A stretch of DNA of 64,000 bases from Bdellovibrionales bacterium (GTDB lineage: Bacteria; Bdellovibrionota; UBA1018), in assembly GCA_018266355.1 (NCBI GenBank), contig JAFEAP010000029.1, positions 140,305 through 204,304 on the forward strand, read 5' to 3'. The notes beneath the pieces were generated by a model, which saw only the letters and a program-made list of their open reading frames with translations, made no database searches and had not been told where the DNA came from. Shown one piece after another: positions 33,012 to 41,438 of this stretch. A program made the translations under genes and the position numbers. Within the stretch, counting starts at the first letter, position 1. Each line of letters opens with the position of its first letter.

Positions 33012-34609
33012 AAAATCTCGAAGAACGGGTTCAGGTAGTTCGGGGCGCGGCGGATGACGCCGTCGAGTCCCTTGCCGCCGGTTTCGGTCCGCTTCACTTC
33101 GGCGAACGCGCGCTCGCCGATGGCCGTGATCATGCCTTTCTCGTTCACCATTTCGAGGTGCGCGAGGGTATCGTCGAGGACCTTTTCGGCCCACTTTTCG
33201 ATCATTCCTCCGGGCTTGAACGTGATCTCGTTTCCGAGGTCCTTCGCGCCGTTGAAGATGTATTTCGCGTTCTTGATCGAGATCCACCGGTCTTGGAGCA
33301 GCGGGGTGTGCATCGCTTCGGTCATCATGCCGAGGAGCTGGATCGTCTGGCCGGTGAGGACGCCGACGAAATTAAACATCGCGTCCATCAGGTGCGAGTA
33401 GAAGATATCGCCGCATTTATGGCGGGTCGGCGGCATGAACTTGATCGGCGACTTCGGGAAGATGTCGCGGGTCATTTGGGCGCGCGCGATCTCGAGGAGG
33501 AACACGTTCGGGTGTTCCGGGTCCATTTCCTGCGCGTGACCGAGACCCATCTGGTCTTGGGTCATCTTCGCGTTCAGCGCGAAACGTTCGTTGATGAACT
33601 GCGAGGCGAGGACCTGGTGACCGTTTTCGACGGCGTCGGCAGTGGTGAGGTAGTTGTCCTCGCCGGTATGGATCACGATCTTCGAGAGTGCGATGATCCG
33701 GCGGGAGAAGTGCTGGTCGATCAGGGTGCGCTTCATGTTGATGTCGCGGAAGAGGATCCCGTACATCGCGTCGTTCAGGAGGAAGTCGAGGCGCTCGACC
33801 GCGCCGAGCGCGGCGATTTCCGGCATGCAGAGGCCGGAGCAATAGTTCGTCAGGCGGATGTAGCGACCGAGCTTCTTCGATTCGTCGTCGAGGGCCTCGC
33901 GCATGATGCGGAAGTTTTCCTGGGTCGCGTACGTTCCGCCGAAACCCTCGGTCGTCGCGCCGTGGGGGACGTAGTCGATGAGCGACTGGGCGGTCGAGCG
34001 GATCACGGCGATCGCGTCGGCGCCGGCTTGGGCGGCCGCGCGGGCTTGGATCACGTCGTCGTAGATGTTTCCCGTCGCGACGATCACGTAGAGGCAGGGA
34101 CCGCCCTTTCCTTCGGGATCGAAGCGGTCGTTCGTCTCCTTCCGGATCCCGTCCCGAGTGGTCTTCGCGGAAACGATCCAATCGCGGCCCTTTTGGCAAA
34201 GCTCGCGCGCGAGCTTCTCGATTTCGGCGTCGGGCGCGAACGGGATTTTAAGGAGATCGACCTTTCGGGATGCGACCGCGTGGCCCAACTCTGCCGCAGG
34301 CATCTTCTTCTGGATCATCCCGTTTACGAAATAGTAGAGCGCGCCGCGCGAGAGCGGAGGCGCCTCTTTCTCGGCGGCGGACATCTTCGGCAAAAGATCC
34401 GTGTGCAGATCGTCGATGATCGCGTTCACTTCGGGATACCATTGGCCGGAACGCTTCACGGCGCCGTTCACGCCGAGGAGGCGTAGGACCGTCCGTTCGA
34501 TCGCGACCGTGGTGTGGCTTTGGATGAGCGAGTCGATCGGACGCGCGATGTTTTCGGCGAGTTCGCGGCAGCGGGCGATTTTTTTAGCGTCGAGCTTCAA
34601 GTGAGCCAT
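33008..34609 (-). CDS. kamD: Lysine 5,6-aminomutase alpha subunit KamD
   Basis: KamD is the TIM-barrel subunit of the 5,6-aminomutase. The 533-residue sequence shows the large-subunit pattern, including CLYVIVATGNIYDDVIQARAA, the STAQSLIDYVPHGATTEGFGG stretch and IRLTNYCSGLCMPEIAALGA. With kamE the enzyme shifts the terminal amino group of D-lysine or beta-lysine. The downstream product is handled by the 3,5-diaminohexanoate dehydrogenase encoded just upstream in the operon. An ATGA overlap couples it to kamE. Confidence 0.92.
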   Translation of the reverse strand: MAHLKLDAKKIARCRELAENIARPIDSLIQSHTTVAIERTVLRLLGVNGAVKRSGQWYPEVNAIIDDLHTDLLPKMSAAEKEAPPLSRGALYYFVNGMIQKKMPAAELGHAVASRKVDLLKIPFAPDAEIEKLARELCQKGRDWIVSAKTTRDGIRKETNDRFDPEGKGGPCLYVIVATGNIYDDVIQARAAAQAGADAIAVIRSTAQSLIDYVPHGATTEGFGGTYATQENFRIMREALDDESKKLGRYIRLTNYCSGLCMPEIAALGAVERLDFLLNDAMYGILFRDINMKRTLIDQHFSRRIIALSKIVIHTGEDNYLTTADAVENGHQVLASQFINERFALNAKMTQDQMGLGHAQEMDPEHPNVFLLEIARAQMTRDIFPKSPIKFMPPTRHKCGDIFYSHLMDAMFNFVGVLTGQTIQLLGMMTEAMHTPLLQDRWISIKNAKYIFNGAKDLGNEITFKPGGMIEKWAEKVLDDTLAHLEMVNEKGMITAIGERAFAEVKRTETGGKGLDGVIRRAPNYLNPFFEIL

Positions 34610-34632
34610 AGTTTGGTCTTAGGTTCGCCGAA

Positions 34633-35706
34633 TCAGCCGGCGTAAGTTTCCTCGAAGAGTTTACGGAGAACCGGGCTTTCCCGGAGGAGGTTCAAGCTCA
34701 AATCCGCGTGGCCTTCGGTGTATCCGTTCCCGATCCGCAGGTCGACGTCGGCCCCGACGCCTTCCGCTCCGAGCGCCGCGCGGGTGAAGCTCGTCGCCAT
34801 CGAAAAGTAATAGACGATCCCCTTCGGTTTGCACGCGAGGATGCAGGACATCTCGGTCTCCGGGATGTTCGCGACGTTGATCACGACGTCGGCGAGTTTC
34901 CCGCCCGTCGCTTCGCGGACCTTCTCGAAAATCGCGACCGCGTTTCGCGCGTCGCCCTGGATGACCTGGTCGAAGAAGGGAAGCCCTTTCGCGCGGGCGA
35001 CCGCCGCGTCCGAGTAATCGATCGCGATCGTCTTCACGCCTTTTTTCTTCTTCGCCTCGTAGGCGCAGAGGACGCCGGACTTCCCGCCGCCGCCGACGAT
35101 GACGACGGTGTCGCCGTCCTTCACGAGGTTTTTCGTCTGGGCCGGGGCGCCGGCGACGTCGAGGACGGCGAGCGCGACCTTATCGGGGATGTCGGAGGGG
35201 AGCCGCGCGAAGAGACCGGTCGCGAAAAGGATCGCGTGGCCTTCGATATCGACGCGATCGATCGACGGGTGGATCTTAACGATCTTCCGGATCGAAAGCG
35301 GAGTGAGCGAGAGCGAGACGAGGGTCGCGATCCGGTCTCCGACCTTCACGGGCTTTTCTTCGACGGGAAACTTCGGGCCGACTTCGGTCACGCGGCCGAT
35401 GAGCATCCCGCCTGAACCGGTGACCGGATTATGGTGTTTTCCCCGGCGGGCGACGAGGTCGAGGATGTGTTTTTCCATCCGTGCGAGATCGCTCTCGTTC
35501 GCCTGTTTGATCTGATGGAACGACGCCGAGTCGATGTTCAGGCACTCGACTTCGATGAGGAGCTCGTCCTCGCCGATCGGGAGCGAGGGGTCGACGGAAT
35601 CGGCTTGTTGGGGGAGCGATCCTTTCGGCTCCTTCACCCGGCCCAGGCCGAACGGATCGATTCCCTTTCGATCCTTCGGATCGAGCGTCCGCTTATCTGC
35701 GGGCAT
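34633..35706 (-). CDS. kdd: L-erythro-3,5-diaminohexanoate dehydrogenase
   Basis: Kdd oxidises 3,5-diaminohexanoate to 5-amino-3-oxohexanoate in the lysine degradation pathway that starts with 2,3- and 5,6-aminomutases. The 357-residue protein has the family N-terminus (FHQIKQANESDLARMEKHIL, NPVTGSGGMLIGRV) and a Rossmann loop VVIVGGGGKSGVLCAYEA. The immediately following kamD-kamE fixes the pathway. Its start overlaps the end of the leucine-type dehydrogenase by 14 bases. Confidence 0.9.
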   Translation of the reverse strand: MPADKRTLDPKDRKGIDPFGLGRVKEPKGSLPQQADSVDPSLPIGEDELLIEVECLNIDSASFHQIKQANESDLARMEKHILDLVARRGKHHNPVTGSGGMLIGRVTEVGPKFPVEEKPVKVGDRIATLVSLSLTPLSIRKIVKIHPSIDRVDIEGHAILFATGLFARLPSDIPDKVALAVLDVAGAPAQTKNLVKDGDTVVIVGGGGKSGVLCAYEAKKKKGVKTIAIDYSDAAVARAKGLPFFDQVIQGDARNAVAIFEKVREATGGKLADVVINVANIPETEMSCILACKPKGIVYYFSMATSFTRAALGAEGVGADVDLRIGNGYTEGHADLSLNLLRESPVLRKLFEETYAG

Positions 35707-36733
35707 TCTTCACCCGTTCTTCGGCCATGCGGTCGGCGACGACCGAGGACGGAAGGTTTTCGGCTTTCGCGCGCGTGAGGATCTGGTCGATCGTTTGGGC
35801 GATCTTCGCGATATGGGAGAAGGCGCGATCGTGGTTGTAGCCGCCGTCGACCATCGACTCGTGATAGATATTCATGAGGCCGCCCGCGTTGATCGCGTAG
35901 TCCGGAGCGTAGAGGATTCCGCGCTTCATCACCTCGAGGCCGATCTCGTCGGTGGCGAGCTGGTTGTTCGCGGCGCCCGCGATGGCCTTCGCCTTGATCC
36001 GCGGAAGCGTGACCACATTCACGGAGGAACCGAGCGCGCAGGGCGAGAAGATGTCGCACGTTTGGTCGTAGATTTCCTCGACGCCCACGCCCGTGATCCC
36101 GTATTGCTTCTTGGCCTTTTCGATCTTTGCCGGGTCGATGTCGGTTCCGATCACTTTCGCGCCTTCTTTCGCGAGGTGCTCGAGCATGCCGAACGAAACG
36201 GCGCCGAGCCCCTGCATGGCGATCGTGAGACCTTTGAGGGAGTCCGTGCCGAACGCGTGCTTCGCCGTCGCCTTCATCCCTTGGTAGACGCCCCAGGCGG
36301 TGGCCGGCGACGGGTCGCCGGAGGACTTCGCTTCGCCGTCGATGCCGAGGACGTGCGGGGTCTTCGTCTTGATTTGCTTCAAGTCGGGGGAGCCGATGCC
36401 GACGTCCTTCGCGGTGACGTAGACGCCGCCCAGCCGATTCACGAACTCGCCGAACTTCGCGAGGAGTTCCGGGGTCTTCTTCGAGGCCGGTCCGACGATG
36501 ACGGACTTCCCGCCGCCCCAGTTCAATCCCGAGATCGAGGCCTTGTAGGTCATGCCTTTCGAGAGGCGGAGGGCGTCGGTGAGCGCTTCCTCGGAAGAGG
36601 CGTAGTCCCACATCCGGCAGCCGCCGACGGCGGGGCCGAGGGCCGTCGAGTGAACGGCGATGATGGCTTGGAGACCGGTTTTCTCGTCGTTGCAGAAGGT
36701 GACTTGCTCGAAATCGCGCACGCTCAGGCTCAT
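35693..36733 (-). CDS. Leucine/valine/phenylalanine-type amino acid dehydrogenase
   Basis: The protein matches the Glu/Leu/Phe/Val dehydrogenase superfamily. Visible motifs are LGPAVGGCRMW, the catalytic lysine in LNWGGGKSVIVG, AKDVGIGSPDL and the NAD loop AMQGLGAVSFGMLEHL. At 346 residues it is leucine-dehydrogenase sized, so oxidative deamination of a branched-chain amino acid is likely. In this operon a role with 3,5-diaminohexanoate-pathway amines is also thinkable. It is the first gene of the run, so the operon promoter should lie in 36734-36840, but I could not define it. Confidence 0.85.
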   Translation of the reverse strand: MSLSVRDFEQVTFCNDEKTGLQAIIAVHSTALGPAVGGCRMWDYASSEEALTDALRLSKGMTYKASISGLNWGGGKSVIVGPASKKTPELLAKFGEFVNRLGGVYVTAKDVGIGSPDLKQIKTKTPHVLGIDGEAKSSGDPSPATAWGVYQGMKATAKHAFGTDSLKGLTIAMQGLGAVSFGMLEHLAKEGAKVIGTDIDPAKIEKAKKQYGITGVGVEEIYDQTCDIFSPCALGSSVNVVTLPRIKAKAIAGAANNQLATDEIGLEVMKRGILYAPDYAINAGGLMNIYHESMVDGGYNHDRAFSHIAKIAQTIDQILTRAKAENLPSSVVADRMAEERVKNARR

Positions 36734-36951
36734 GGGTCCTCCGGGGAAACGGGCTCACATAATAGAGAGGGAATCACCCTAACTCTGGCCCTCGGAAGGG
36801 GCAAGAACCGAGGAAAAGTCGGGGAAAGCGCTGACTAATTTCTCGACAGTGTCGCACTCCGGACACACCGGTGGCGGGGGATCGGTCCGAAACGATAGAT
36901 ATAAATGATTGAAATATAAGGACATTTTAATAAGGACTAGGTGTGTCATCT

Positions 36952-36967
36952 TGGCAAGACCCTTGCT
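36952..36967 (+). promoter_or_regulatory. Sigma-54 promoter of the secreted-protein gene at 37042
   Basis: TGGCAAGACCCTTGCT is nearly the consensus TGGCACG-N4-TTGCT, with GG and GC ten bases apart. A transcript would start near 36978, about 64 bases before the ATG. The rest of the 36734-37041 gap is partly AT-rich (36895-36945) and could hold activator binding; nothing specific was seen. Confidence 0.7.
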
Positions 36968-37041
36968 TTATCAATGCCTGAGAGCCCTACCGCAGAATGA
37001 GGATCATTCGCGCCGGTGGGGAATGTTGAGAAGGAGTAGTT

Positions 37042-38685
37042 ATGCGTTTCCCGTCGAAAAAAGCGTTCGTTCGCGCGTCCCTCGTTCTGATCTTCGCGAT
37101 TCCCACCTGGGCGCATGCCGAAGACGCCAAAGCCAAGTATTTGAATGTCGATGAGGCGAAGACCGCCTTCGGAGCCGAGTTCTCGCTCGAGAAAGACGGC
37201 GATTACTTTACCCTCTACGGCGGCACCACGAAGTCTTGCCGCGACCTCTACGAAATCGCGTCGGACGCCAATGCCGGCACGTTCTCGATCCATTTCAAGG
37301 GCGGCGACAAGGCATGTCTTTCCAAAGACGAGGCGCTGAAGTCGGTCGATGCCTCGAAGAATCCGTTCGTGACCCTCTTCAAGGACAACATGGACGCGAA
37401 GATGAAGCCGACCGGCAACTTCGATCACGTCGATCTCGTCGTGAAGGAAGAGTATTCCTCGAAGTCGACCGGTACTCCGTTCGAACTCAAGAACGACAAG
37501 GGCGAATCTCTCCAGTCTCCGGCGTACCTCGCCGATAAGAAGAAGAAGGACGACGAAGACAAGAAGAAGGAAGCCGAACGCAAGAAGGACCAAGCGATCG
37601 ACCGCGACGTGATGCTCGTCACGAAGTGCGGCCGCGGGCTCAAGGAACTCCAAGTCGGTTCCGACGCGCTCGACCGCCTGATGGGTCTTTCGGAGACCGT
37701 GAAGGCCGGCATCCTCGCCGACCAAGGCGACAAGTTCTTTACCGACGCCGAGAAAAATCTGCGCGAAAAGTTCTTCAGAGCTTGCCGCGTGAAGATCCTC
37801 AAGGCCCGGACCGACGATCTCTACGCCGATTCGAAGCTCTCGCTCTCGAAGAAAGACGACGGGATCACGGCGGAGGACTGCGACAGCCGCCTGAAGAAGA
37901 TCGGCGACGAAGACGAGTCGTACATCCCGAAAATCGCGGACGCGTACCTCGAACTCGTGAATCGTTATATGAACTCGAGCACGCTTTCCGTCGAAGACGC
38001 CTACACGGCGGCGATGGACGCGATCGCGAAGGTTCGCGAGTTCGCACCGAGCGATGAAGATAAGGCGGAGGCCCTCGAGAAGAAACTCGACGCGGCCGAG
38101 CGTAACCTGAACCTCGCTCTCCTCCGTAAGGCGGCGATGCAAGGCGCCGACTCGGAAGACTTCAAGGCGATGAAGGACCACGTCCTCGGGTACATGACGG
38201 AAGAAGGCAACGGCTGCATCACCGACCAGGGTGCGATCGTCGCGACTCGCCGGCTCGACCCGAAATGCGGCGAATCCCAGTGGATCGCTCTCCAGTACGC
38301 CCAGCAGCTCCAGCTCGCCCAAACGAGCCAGGTCGCCCTGAACCAGCAAGCGCAGCTCGCGATGTGCAACAACGCCACCGCGAACGGCTTGGTCCTGACT
38401 CCGGCGGAACAGACGGCTTGCACGACGATCCAAGCGGCGGCGAAGGCGAAGGAAGCGGCGAACGCGAACGCGGGTCTCACCGGTGCGAACGACGGCTTCG
38501 GCTTCGGCACGACCGGCGCGGCGGCGACGCAGACGACGAATCCGGCGAACAACACCACGGCGGCGAACACGACCGTCGCGAACAACACGACGAACGGAAA
38601 CGGAGTCGTGAACAATCCGACGAACAACGGGACGAACGTCCCGGTGAACAACGCCGGAACCGGAGTTCGCCACCTCTATAAGTAG
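37042..38685 (+). CDS. Large secreted protein with coiled-coil and Asn/Thr-rich tail
   Basis: The 547-residue product has a signal peptide (cleavage AHA, residue 26). A Lys/Glu/Asp charged segment follows around residues 167-192 (KKKKDDEDKKKEAERKKD), then mostly helical regions and a Gln-rich stretch (residues 410-440). The last 60 residues are Asn/Thr/Ala/Gly-rich low complexity. About nine cysteines are spread through the mature part. I recognise no family. The strong sigma-54-like promoter and perfect downstream terminator show a single-gene unit, probably tightly regulated and possibly for a surface or predatory-phase protein. Confidence 0.7.
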   Translation: MRFPSKKAFVRASLVLIFAIPTWAHAEDAKAKYLNVDEAKTAFGAEFSLEKDGDYFTLYGGTTKSCRDLYEIASDANAGTFSIHFKGGDKACLSKDEALKSVDASKNPFVTLFKDNMDAKMKPTGNFDHVDLVVKEEYSSKSTGTPFELKNDKGESLQSPAYLADKKKKDDEDKKKEAERKKDQAIDRDVMLVTKCGRGLKELQVGSDALDRLMGLSETVKAGILADQGDKFFTDAEKNLREKFFRACRVKILKARTDDLYADSKLSLSKKDDGITAEDCDSRLKKIGDEDESYIPKIADAYLELVNRYMNSSTLSVEDAYTAAMDAIAKVREFAPSDEDKAEALEKKLDAAERNLNLALLRKAAMQGADSEDFKAMKDHVLGYMTEEGNGCITDQGAIVATRRLDPKCGESQWIALQYAQQLQLAQTSQVALNQQAQLAMCNNATANGLVLTPAEQTACTTIQAAAKAKEAANANAGLTGANDGFGFGTTGAAATQTTNPANNTTAANTTVANNTTNGNGVVNNPTNNGTNVPVNNAGTGVRHLYK

Positions 38686-38734
38686 TCGGCTCCGGCGCGA
38701 AATTCGCGCGACGAGTCAGAAAAAAAGATAACCC

Positions 38735-38783
38735 CAACATCCTGTGGTGTCCGGTCTCCGGCCCACAGGATGTTGTATTTTTA
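38735..38783 (+). terminator. Intrinsic terminator
   Basis: CAACATCCTGTGG and CCACAGGATGTTG form a perfect 13-base-pair stem with a 15-base loop, followed by TATTTTTA. Confidence 0.85.
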
Positions 38784-38784
38784 G

Positions 38785-38813
38785 TTGACGATCCCGGTTT
38801 GCACCCCTATCTC
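38785..38813 (+). promoter_or_regulatory. Possible sigma-70 promoter of the cold-shock gene
   Basis: TTGACG, 17 bases, TATCTC. The -35 is good and the -10 weak. A leader of about 40 bases precedes the ATG at 38862. Confidence 0.4.
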
Positions 38814-38861
38814 TGTTAGAAAGCAAAGTTGCTCATAATCTGGAATTCACAGGGGGTATTC

Positions 38862-39089
38862 ATGGCAACTACGGGTCTCGTTAAGTGGTTCAACGATTCG
38901 AAGGGTTACGGTTTCATCCAAGCGGCTGACGATAAGGATAATCGCGACATTTTCGTGCATTACACCGCGATCACCGGCGACGGATTCAAGACTCTCGCCG
39001 AAGGCCAAGCCGTTACTTTCGAACTCGTCGACAGCCCGAAGGGCCCGCAAGCCCTCAATGTCGCGAAGATCGAAGCGCCGGCCAACTAA
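38862..39089 (+). CDS. Cold-shock domain protein
   Basis: The 75-residue protein is a single cold-shock domain with both RNA-binding motifs: KGYGFI (RNP1) and DIFVHYTAI (RNP2). It starts [17 protein letters not shown], the CspA family opening. It binds single-stranded RNA/DNA as a chaperone. The AGGGGG ribosome-binding site fixes the start. An upstream in-frame ATG at 38829 has no such site. Confidence 0.95.
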   Translation: MATTGLVKWFNDSKGYGFIQAADDKDNRDIFVHYTAITGDGFKTLAEGQAVTFELVDSPKGPQALNVAKIEAPAN

Positions 39090-39126
39090 GCCGCACCGAA
39101 AAATTTCTCACGAAGTTTCGTTCGAA

Positions 39127-39152
39127 AGGCCCGGGGAAACCCGGGCCTTTTG
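39127..39152 (+). terminator. Intrinsic terminator of the cold-shock gene
   Basis: AAGGCCCGGG and CCCGGGCCTT stem with a GAAA-type loop, then TTTTG. Confidence 0.85.
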
Positions 39153-39269
39153 CGTTTCGATTTCCGTGATCGACTGTCGAGGGCTTGGTCGGATCGGCGC
39201 TTCCGTTCGGCGTTAGGATCGAGTCCCTTTCGGCACGCCGCGTGCAAATTCTCCTCGCGAGGTGTCCCG

Positions 39270-39812
39270 ATGAAAAAGTTTCCTGCGATCCTTACCCTGA
39301 CCGCCGTGGCCGCGCTTCCGTTTACTTCAGCGTTCGCGGATCCGACTCCGAAAGAGAAAGTCTCGGCGAATCCTTGCAGCATCTATTTCAAAGGCAAAGG
39401 CCGCGCACCGGCGAGCGATCCTTGCGGAATGAACCTCGAATCGCTCCCGGGAAAAGATCCGATCGGCGACTTGATCAAAAAGTTCCAAGCGATGCCCCTC
39501 GACCAAAAAATCCGGGAAGCCTTCCTCGCGATTTCGCTCCCGCTCCCGACCGGCCCGCTCCTCGCCCTTCTTGACGCGTACGCGGTCGAGAAATCCGAGC
39601 AAAAGAAGATCGAGATCAAGGGCAAGATCGAAGCGCTGCTCAAGAAGCACAAGCTCGGAAAATATGCGACCGGCGAGATGATGATGAAGACTGTCGACCC
39701 TCGCTTCTACGAGTCTAAGGCCTATAAGCCGGTGAAACTGGCCGAGACCAACGGACCGGACAAAGAGAAGAAAAAGATCGAGGCCGGGAAGAATTCCGCC
39801 CAAGGCGGCTGA
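39270..39812 (+). CDS. Secreted helical protein of unknown function
   Basis: The 180-residue product has a signal peptide (cleavage AFA, residue 23). Two cysteines close together (ANPCSIYFKGKGRAPASDPC) probably form a disulfide, and charged helices follow (KKIEIKGKIEALLKKHKLGKYATGEMMMK). The C-terminus is Lys/Glu/Asn-rich. The ATG is preceded by a GAGGT-like site. It converges on astD with 12 bases between. No family recognised. Confidence 0.6.
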   Translation: MKKFPAILTLTAVAALPFTSAFADPTPKEKVSANPCSIYFKGKGRAPASDPCGMNLESLPGKDPIGDLIKKFQAMPLDQKIREAFLAISLPLPTGPLLALLDAYAVEKSEQKKIEIKGKIEALLKKHKLGKYATGEMMMKTVDPRFYESKAYKPVKLAETNGPDKEKKKIEAGKNSAQGG

Positions 39813-39824
39813 TCTCCTCCGGAC

Positions 39825-41375
39825 TCAGCTCTCCCAGACTAAACCCGGGAAAGTCGTCGTCGGCCGTTTCGGATCCGCGATCTCGTGCGTCGCCACGGGA
39901 TGCGTGCAGTAGAAGACCGAAGTGAGCGCCGTCGGGTGGTGATTTCCGCTCTTCTTGAATCCGCCGAACGGCAGTCGCGACGAACTGCCGACCGTCGAGC
40001 GGTTCCAGTTCACGACGCCGAACTCGAGGTCGCGGTAGCATTCGTCGAAGACCTTCCGGGACCGCGAGTAGACGGAGGCGGCGAGCCCGTATTGGGTCGC
40101 GTTCGCGAGGGCGATCGCCTGTTCGACGGATTCGACCGTCTGGAACGAAAGCATCGGCGCGAAAAGCTCGGTTTGTTGGAAAACCGATTTCTTCGTCTGC
40201 TCGGCGGTGCCGCCTTTTCCGACGGCGATCGAAGGCGTGACGTAAAACCCGCCGTAAGGCAGGTCGAGGGATTTTCCGCGCATCACGATCTCGAACCCTT
40301 CGCGGGCGGCGATCGGTTGGAATTTCTGGAACCGATCGACCGACTGGGCGTCGATCAAGGGACCCATGAACGGGTCCTCGAACGGATGGCCGATCTTGAA
40401 GGCCTTCGCGGCCTTGTGGATCTTCTCGATGAGCGGCGCGGAGATCCCTTCGTGGATCAGGACGCGCGAAGTGCTCGTGCAGCGCTGACCGGCGGTGAGG
40501 AACCCGCTCGTGAGGAGGTCGTACGCGACCGCATCGAGGTCGACGTCGTCCCACACGATCGTCGGGTTCTTCCCGCCCATTTCGAGCGCGAGAAGTTTCC
40601 AGTGCTGCTGGAGGGTGTCCTGTTTGATGCGCGTTCCGACTTCGTAGGAACCGGTGAAGAGGATGCCCGCTACGCCTTCGTGGATCGAAAGGCGCCGTGA
40701 GAGTTCGCGTTCGCCTTGGAGGAGATTGAACACCCCGGGGGGGAATCCCGCTTCGTGCGCGGCCTCGGCCATGAGCTGGCCGGTCATCGGCGTTTTTTCC
40801 GAGGGTTTGAAGATGACGGTGTTTCCGGTCGCGAGCGCCGGGACGATATGTCCGTTCGGGAGGTGGCCCGGGAAATTGAACGGGCCGATGACGACCATCA
40901 CGCCGAGCGGGCGATAGCGCGAAGTTCCGAGGGTGCCCGGCATGACGTCGGGGATCTCGATGTCGCGGATGAGCGGGAGGGACTCCTTCAGCGTGATGTC
41001 GAACTTGTTCAGGATGACGGTGACTTCGGTCTTCGCTTCCCAAAGCGGTTTTCCGGTTTCGCGCGCGATCGTTTCGGCGAGGATCGCTTCGCGTTTCTTC
41101 AGCGCGGCTTGGTAACGGCCGAGGACTTCGTTTCTCTCGGACTGGGCAGCGAGGCGCCATTTCCGAAAAGCGTCGCGCGCGGCGGCGACCGCGCGATCGA
41201 CCTCCGAGAACGAATACTTGATGCGGGCGACGACGTCCTTCGTCGCGGCCGGGCTCGTGACCGTCCATTCGCCGGTCGGGTCGCTCGGCGGATGAAACTC
41301 GCCGCCGATGTAGTCGCCGAGCACTTTGAGCGGGTGTTGGACGGTGTAAGGTACGGCGGAAATGGGTGCGGACAT
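39825..41375 (-). CDS. astD: Succinylglutamate-semialdehyde dehydrogenase-like (AstD)
   Basis: The 516-residue aldehyde dehydrogenase has the catalytic Cys in TAGQRCTSTSRV, the general base in LALEMGGKNP and the NAD-site GPFNFPGHLPNGHIVPAL, a pattern typical of AstD. It oxidises N-succinylglutamate semialdehyde to succinylglutamate. It is 63 bases downstream of the astA-like gene, in the order aminotransferase, M20, astA, astD. No astB or astE is in view. Length is slightly above the usual 490. Confidence 0.85.
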   Translation of the reverse strand: MSAPISAVPYTVQHPLKVLGDYIGGEFHPPSDPTGEWTVTSPAATKDVVARIKYSFSEVDRAVAAARDAFRKWRLAAQSERNEVLGRYQAALKKREAILAETIARETGKPLWEAKTEVTVILNKFDITLKESLPLIRDIEIPDVMPGTLGTSRYRPLGVMVVIGPFNFPGHLPNGHIVPALATGNTVIFKPSEKTPMTGQLMAEAAHEAGFPPGVFNLLQGERELSRRLSIHEGVAGILFTGSYEVGTRIKQDTLQQHWKLLALEMGGKNPTIVWDDVDLDAVAYDLLTSGFLTAGQRCTSTSRVLIHEGISAPLIEKIHKAAKAFKIGHPFEDPFMGPLIDAQSVDRFQKFQPIAAREGFEIVMRGKSLDLPYGGFYVTPSIAVGKGGTAEQTKKSVFQQTELFAPMLSFQTVESVEQAIALANATQYGLAASVYSRSRKVFDECYRDLEFGVVNWNRSTVGSSSRLPFGGFKKSGNHHPTALTSVFYCTHPVATHEIADPKRPTTTFPGLVWES

Positions 41376-41438
41376 CGGCGAATCCCCCTGGGTTAAGGAT
41401 ACCCCGGAAGAGGGGCGGGTCCTAGGTGGAGCCGTTAG

